A stretch of 11,487 nucleotides of DNA, taken from positions 1 to 11,487 of the forward strand of contig JAGSPR010000232.1 in NCBI GenBank assembly GCA_018262455.1, read 5' to 3'. Origin of the DNA: Deltaproteobacteria bacterium. Lineage in GTDB: Bacteria; Myxococcota; Polyangia; Haliangiales; Haliangiaceae. The notes beneath the pieces were generated by a model. That model had not been told where the DNA came from. It worked only from the letters and a program-made list of their open reading frames with translations, and made no database searches. Both the position numbers and the translations under genes were made by a program. Below are positions 7,801 through 11,487 of the stretch, piece by piece (position 1 is the stretch's first letter; the number at the start of each line of letters is the position of its first letter).

Positions 7801-10457
7801 TGCGCAAGGTCGCCCGAGGGCTCGAGATCGGCCTCATCTGTCGCGATCGGCTCAACAACCCGACCCGCGCACTCCAGGCGTTCAGGCGCGTGCTCGAGCT
7901 CGATCCCGACCAGGACGAGGCGCTCTCTGCCTCCGCAGAGCTGCTTGCCCGGCTGGGGCGGTGGAAGGACCACGTCGTGATGGTCGAGCGCATGCTCGCG
8001 CTCGTGCCGGGTCGCGATGCGCCCGATGCCGCCGACTGGGCCGAGCACCGCCGCACGCTCGTCCAGCGCATCGCCGCCGCGACCGCCGAAAAGCTCGGCG
8101 ATCCCAAGGGCGCGTTCCGATGGTGGCGTCGCGCGCATGACGAGGCGCCCGACGAGCAGACCCTCGCCGATGTCCGGCGTGCGGCCGAGGCCTATGGCCT
8201 GTGGCGCGAGCTCAGCGAGGTGCTCACCGACGAGCGCAAGCGCCTGATGGCCCCCGGCGCCGTGGCGGATCCCGAGCGGTTCGTGGCTTTGTCGCGCGAG
8301 CTCGCGGCGCTGTCCGAGCGCCGGCTTGGCGACAAGCCACGGGCGATCGCCGTGATCGCCGAGGCGCTCGCGGTCGCCCCCCGCGACGGCAGCATGCTCG
8401 GCGAGCTCGAACGGCTCGCGAGCGAGCTCGATCAACGCCCGTCGTGGCGAGCGTTGCTCGATGCCTACGAGATCGCGCTCGCGGCCGGCTCGGCCGGCGA
8501 GCGCGTCGAGCTGTATCTACGCCGTGCGAAGATCCTCGACGAGCGGGTCAACGACTCCAAGGGAGCAGTCGCAGATCTGCTCGCGGCGTTCTCGTGGGCG
8601 CCGGATCGCGAGGATGTCCGTGAGGCGCTCTTCGCGCTCGCCGGCAAGGCGCGGTCATGGAACGAGCTCGTCTCGGTCGACGCGGCGCTGATCGAGCGCG
8701 CCACCACGTCAACCCGTCGCGTCGAGCTGCTGCGTCGCAAGGCCGCGGTGATCGAAGAGCAGCTGAAGGACGCCCCCCGCGCGTTCCGCACGCACCTGGT
8801 CGCGCTGCTGCTCTCGCCCGATGACGCCGACACCACTTCGCACCTGTGGCGACTCGCGCGCGTGATCGGGAAGTATCGCGAGGCCGACCGCACGCCGCAG
8901 ACCGAGCCCGCGCCTGCGGTCATCCACGTCGAGCCAGCGTTCGCCGAGACGGTGGCCGTGGCCGTGACCACACGGTCGTCAGGTCGCCCGCTGCCCGGGG
9001 TGGCGCCGCTGCCCGGGGTGGCGCCGCTGCCAGGGCAGCACCGGACTTCGAGTCGGCTCCAGACCGAACCGCTCGCCGAAGACGATCTCTCGAGCCTCTC
9101 GGTCGGAGATTCGACGCAGCCGCTCGATGTTGCCGAGATCGAGCTCGCGGCCGAGAAGCAGCGCGCCCAGCAATCACGCGGGCAGTTCGCGAGCGAGAAC
9201 CCGACGATGACGCTGTCGCCGAGCGATCTGCGCGGCATGATGGTCCCACCACGCTTGCCCCCGGGTGCGAAGGCGCCGCCGAAGCCCCCGCCCCGCCCGC
9301 CGCAGATCAAGCGAGCCCCCGGTCAGCCGCCGCTGTCGCCCCGCAAGGCGCAGGCGATCGTGCGCCGACCGCCGGTCCCGACGCTACCGAACCGGGCGTT
9401 CGAGTCCCCGTGGGAAGAGCTCGCGGTCGCGTACGAAAGCCTGCCCGCGCCGGATGTGATGGCCCGCCTGCGCTGGCTGTATCGCGCCTCCGAGGTCTGG
9501 GAGACCGGCGGCAAGGACATCGTCCGCGCGTTCGATGCACTTGCACGCGCGTTCACGCAGGCGCGACGGACCCCCGGCGGTGATGGTGAGGTGCGCGCAC
9601 GGCTGCATCGGATCGCCCAGGATCACAAGGCTTGGGACCGGCTCGCCGGGCTCTACGAGGGGATGGCCGAGGAGGCCGAGACCGCGGCCGCGGCCGCCGA
9701 CCTGCTGATGGAGGTCGCGAACATCCGCGCCGAGCAGAAGAAGCCGCGCGAGGCCGAGGCGCAGCTGCGTCGCATCCTCGGCATGCTGCCGAACGATTCG
9801 GTGTCGCGTGCCCGGCTCGAAGAGCTCTACCGCTCCGAGGGCCGCTGGGTCGAGCTCGCCGCCTCGCTCGAGGAGCGCACGGATCCTCGGCTCGGAACCG
9901 CCGCGCCCGAGGCCGAGCGCGGCCACCTGTTGCGCGAGCTCGCTCGGATCTACACCGAGCAGCTGCATCGTTCGCACGACGCGATCGACGTCTTCGAGCG
10001 CCTGCGCCTGCTCGCGCCCGCTGACACCGAGCTGCTCGTCCAGCTCGCGAACCTCTATGGCGCGGTCGGCCGGTGGTCGAAGGTGATCGAGACGCTGACG
10101 CGAGTCGGAGAGGTCGCCGAGGGCAGCAGCGAGGCGCGCGAGGCGCTCCACGCGATCGCGCGGATCTATACGAAGGAGCTCGAGCTGCCCGATCGCGCGC
10201 TCGAAGCCTTCAACCAGCTCGTCACCACCTGGCCCGACGATACCGAGGCGTGGGCGGCGCTCGACGCGCTGCATACCGAGAGCGCGCGCTGGGCCGAGCT
10301 CGCCGATGTGCTTCGCTGGCGTGCGGCCCTCGCCCGCGATCCCGCGGACCGGGCGCAGCTGCTCTCGCGTCGCGCCCAGGTCCCGTCAATGCCCTCATCA
10401 AGTCGGGCAAGGATCGCGAAGCCGCGGCGATCCTCGAGGGCAGGATCGCCGCGCTGA
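4884..10457 (+). CDS. Giant TPR solenoid protein (frame lost near 10383)
   Basis: The start taken here is ATG 4884 (MSDDTLTGHQ), which opens directly into helical TPR-like sequence. The frame is open further upstream and ATGs at 4674 and 4812 are alternatives, but their extra residues are Pro/Arg/Ser-rich and not TPR-like. No start has a convincing Shine-Dalgarno. As read, the product has 1857 residues. Residues about 60-1332 are degenerate TPRs in superunits of roughly 100 residues: LY-x-x-x-x-x-W-x-x-L-x-x-VL, then ERA-x-LL-x-R-A-x-LYE-x-LGD-x-x-RAI, then L-x-P-x-x-x-x-AL. A proline-rich linker follows (about 1336-1509), and TPRs resume at W1510. Up to V1833 the repeats are normal; the last 24 residues are a basic Ser/Arg tail with no TPR character. 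TPR coding continues in the next frame from about 10385, so the natural protein is probably longer. No signal peptide or membrane segment is seen; it is likely a cytoplasmic scaffold. Partners are unknown. Confidence 0.8.
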   Translation: MSDDTLTGHQIDPLEARVVVFRQQPEAKGFSELRQVLRDAGRGELLAELCATWAQHERDPVRAADAWSEAGEAMMVLGEAATAIEYLRTALDLDPTNDRASDRLLEILEPHDPAAAVEIIEQELGELAKPTADKHKKRAEVTHRRAAQHRRAATLWNDHLGRVDRALWHWQQSWRLEPQRTEALDAARRLYTSLGDDGMVAKLYQAELEVLGNAPAASARKAQIRYELGTLALRNLDLDAAANHLEEATRLDPTSLEISEKLAEVYASPGFREGADQASWRHKAGDLFVEVGRRRMATRDDATGINYLRRAVGIDPYSKGSSLALEEALSGTSQWKELDRSLRHRTAVVTDPAERAEVLRRRAALYRNQLPDRDGLIEVLTELVAYEQPGSKATRELRELLRDDQDWEALSRLMEAEINALGQNPDTPAEALVDEILELATVAREHMGDRDRAAELLHQALGVMPTHEEALARYVDHFRERRDWRGLIDLSEFALDNSIEAGAAPDEVVRRLEEIAQLAELRLGDIDRSLHAWERIAQYEPGSPKVAEALRRLTARSKMWQQLVTSLEHEVAIAPDPTQRTNVIKKMAQTYRERQIDPRRAIELYEQVVTENPNDDQTLKALTELYEREGDDAGLASSLRRLLELDERRVVDAMRRAGKAADAPTEWPVTKRAERLTQLRRLAQLYETRLADVDGVVFACSAVLDLLTGDRDALDRMERVLEKAGDPRLEQTLEYHAQSSTSPAERAKLLKRLAKLAQARQDDVTALERWEQTIRASPSDPEALAALSELYERAQRWSDLAQIFERLDGGKPLPAQGTPEAAIRALELERYATVLDNYLGDAPRAIKAWHRLVELTPKHRTALDALSRLYREASKWRELAEVLGNQINLFESSLDPEDRERACSAAMERAELYEERLGAPGEAIKVLDQLIRDLNPNHLDAHTALRRLHEARGDFDSAVRIAEREMYLAPEPVRKVARGLEIGLICRDRLNNPTRALQAFRRVLELDPDQDEALSASAELLARLGRWKDHVVMVERMLALVPGRDAPDAADWAEHRRTLVQRIAAATAEKLGDPKGAFRWWRRAHDEAPDEQTLADVRRAAEAYGLWRELSEVLTDERKRLMAPGAVADPERFVALSRELAALSERRLGDKPRAIAVIAEALAVAPRDGSMLGELERLASELDQRPSWRALLDAYEIALAAGSAGERVELYLRRAKILDERVNDSKGAVADLLAAFSWAPDREDVREALFALAGKARSWNELVSVDAALIERATTSTRRVELLRRKAAVIEEQLKDAPRAFRTHLVALLLSPDDADTTSHLWRLARVIGKYREADRTPQTEPAPAVIHVEPAFAETVAVAVTTRSSGRPLPGVAPLPGVAPLPGQHRTSSRLQTEPLAEDDLSSLSVGDSTQPLDVAEIELAAEKQRAQQSRGQFASENPTMTLSPSDLRGMMVPPRLPPGAKAPPKPPPRPPQIKRAPGQPPLSPRKAQAIVRRPPVPTLPNRAFESPWEELAVAYESLPAPDVMARLRWLYRASEVWETGGKDIVRAFDALARAFTQARRTPGGDGEVRARLHRIAQDHKAWDRLAGLYEGMAEEAETAAAAADLLMEVANIRAEQKKPREAEAQLRRILGMLPNDSVSRARLEELYRSEGRWVELAASLEERTDPRLGTAAPEAERGHLLRELARIYTEQLHRSHDAIDVFERLRLLAPADTELLVQLANLYGAVGRWSKVIETLTRVGEVAEGSSEAREALHAIARIYTKELELPDRALEAFNQLVTTWPDDTEAWAALDALHTESARWAELADVLRWRAALARDPADRAQLLSRRAQVPSMPSSSRARIAKPRRSSRAGSPR
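8889..9410 (+). other. Proline-rich linker separating two TPR blocks
   Basis: This stretch encodes about residues 1336-1509 of the TPR protein. It lacks the helical heptad-like pattern on both sides and is rich in Pro, Ser, Thr and Ala. It includes LPGVAP repeats, an acidic/serine patch (EDDLSSLSVGD), NPTMTLSP, and a Lys/Pro-rich run (PPGAKAPPKPPPRPP). It is probably disordered and joins two separate solenoids. The frame stays open through it, so it is genuinely coding. Confidence 0.7.
8991..9033 (+). repeat. 18-bp in-frame tandem repeat encoding LPGVAP
   Basis: The unit CTGCCCGGGGTGGCGCCG occurs at 8991-9008 and again, identically, at 9009-9026. A partial, diverged third copy (CTGCCAG) starts at 9027. 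The unit is a multiple of three, so copy-number change would lengthen or shorten the linker by six residues without breaking the frame. Exact identity at all 18 bases suggests recent slippage duplication. Confidence 0.85.
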
Positions 10458-11487
10458 CCGAGAGCGATCCGCGGCAGCAGTCCGCCGGTGGATCGCGCGG
10501 CGACGTCGCCGCGCTGCACATCCGGCTCGCCCAGCTACGCCACGACAAGCTCGGCGACACCGCCGGCGCGCGAGCCTCGATCGATCAGGCGCTCGCGCTC
10601 GTCCCCGAACACCCGACCGCCCTCGGCGTGCTCGCAGAGCTCGCATCCCCCGACGACGATCCGCGTGCGTTCGCCGCCGCAAAGCTGCGCGAGGCGGACA
10701 GTGCCACCGACGATGATGCCCGCATCGCGGCGCTCATGGCCGCGGGCGAGGTCCTGCAGTCGCGGGTCGGCGATACCAGCGCCGCGCGTACGGCCTACGA
10801 GCGCGTGCTCGGGCTCCGCCCCTACCACTCCGATGCCACGTGGGCCCTCGCCGGGCTCGTCGAGAAGGGCGGCGATCCTGAGACCGCCGCGCGGCTGCTC
10901 GAGAAGCGGCTCGACGATGAGTCGCTGACGCCTCCCGAGAAGGCCCGGATCATGACCCAGCTCGCGGCGCTCTCGCGAGCCGCGGGCGTCGAGCCCGCCG
11001 CCGAGCGCCGCCTGCTCGAAGCACTGGGCTGCGTGCCCGATCACATCCCGGCGATCATCGCGCTTGCCGACTTCTACGCCGATGCCGAGCGCTGGGACGA
11101 TCTCGAGGCGTTCCTGCGCGAGGTCCTCGACGGGACCCTGCTCGCCGCCGCGCCGGCCGCGCTGATCGCCGATCTGCACCGCCGGCTCGCGGGCGCGCAC
11201 GAGAAGCTCGGGCGCGACGAGGACGCTTACCAGACGCTGGTCGCCGCCGACCGGCTGCATCGTGGTCACCTGCTGATCAAGCTCGCGCTCGGGGAGAACC
11301 GCTACAAGGCCCGGCGCTGGCGCGAGGCCGCGCTCCACCTGTCGCCGCTCGCGGCGCACGAGGATGCGTCGCGCTACGCGAGCGAGATCGCGCAGGGCCT
11401 CTACCACGCCGCGCTCGCCGAGATCCGCTCGCTGCGGCCCGAGAACGCGCCAGCCCTGTACACCCGGGCGCTCGAGCTCAAGCCGAG
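10385..11487 (+). CDS. Continuation of the TPR gene in the -1 frame, 3' end outside the window
   Basis: From about 10385 (VNALIKSGKDREAAAILEG) the frame one base back from that used before reads as good TPR protein for about 367 codons, with no stop to the window edge. TPR-like segments include KLGDTAGARASIDQALALVP, RVGDTSAARTAYERVLGLRP, an unit around ADFYADAERWDDLEAFL, and RRLAGAHEKLGRDEDAYQTL, ending at ALYTRALELKP. There is no plausible independent start: no Shine-Dalgarno, and the first in-frame ATG (10736) lies well inside a repeat. It is therefore best read as the C-terminal part of the gene starting at 4884, separated by a frame change. If a separate gene were expressed it would need a non-ATG start. 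The composition and codon use match the upstream part. Confidence 0.75.

Noticed and set aside
10371..10391. Programmed -1 ribosomal frameshift in the TPR gene
   Set aside because: No X-XXY-YYZ slippery sequence or obvious downstream structure is present; a missing base is simpler.
10535..11407. 290-codon minus-strand frame at the right end
   Set aside because: It is antisense to TPR coding in the shifted frame, with no recognisable domain.
1..11487. Mobile element, CRISPR array, tRNA or defence island
   Set aside because: No transposase, integrase, terminal inverted repeats, spaced direct repeats, tRNA-like sequence or nuclease/helicase genes were seen, and base composition appears uniform.

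Overview
The window is GC-rich throughout. Real genes show strong G/C preference at third codon positions, with long spurious open frames on the opposite strand. Together with very large TPR proteins and Tat-exported PQQ-like propellers, this suggests a Myxococcota-type (former Deltaproteobacteria) chromosome. That placement is inference from style; no marker gene is present.

Layout, left to right. (1) 3-1064, plus: a GNAT/BioF2-like (CelD/FemAB-type) acyltransferase whose 5' end lies outside the window. (2) 1206-2003, plus: a stand-alone protein of four CBS domains, preceded by a Shine-Dalgarno sequence. (3) 3369-4661 then 2006-3358, both minus: two tandem paralogous eight-bladed PQQ-like beta-propeller proteins with Tat signal peptides. 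They are 10 nt apart and apparently translationally coupled. The downstream one ends 2 nt from the convergent CBS gene. (4) 4662-4883: a 222-nt divergent intergenic region. (5) 4884 to the window end, plus: a giant TPR solenoid gene. It is interrupted near 10383 by an apparent single-base frame change: TPR coding continues in the next frame to the right edge with no stop. A proline-rich linker containing an 18-bp tandem repeat splits the solenoid into two blocks.

I see no shared pathway linking these genes. The one clear functional unit is the propeller pair, which looks like a duplicated operon of soluble periplasmic proteins. The TPR protein is probably a cytoplasmic scaffold. The acyltransferase family is often found with exopolysaccharide or envelope functions, but nothing visible here confirms that.

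I found no tRNA, rRNA, CRISPR array, insertion sequence, phage gene or defence system. Most of the window looks like ordinary chromosome. The points worth a second look are the frameshift in the TPR gene, the coupled propeller duplication with its fixed cysteine pattern, and the split solenoid.
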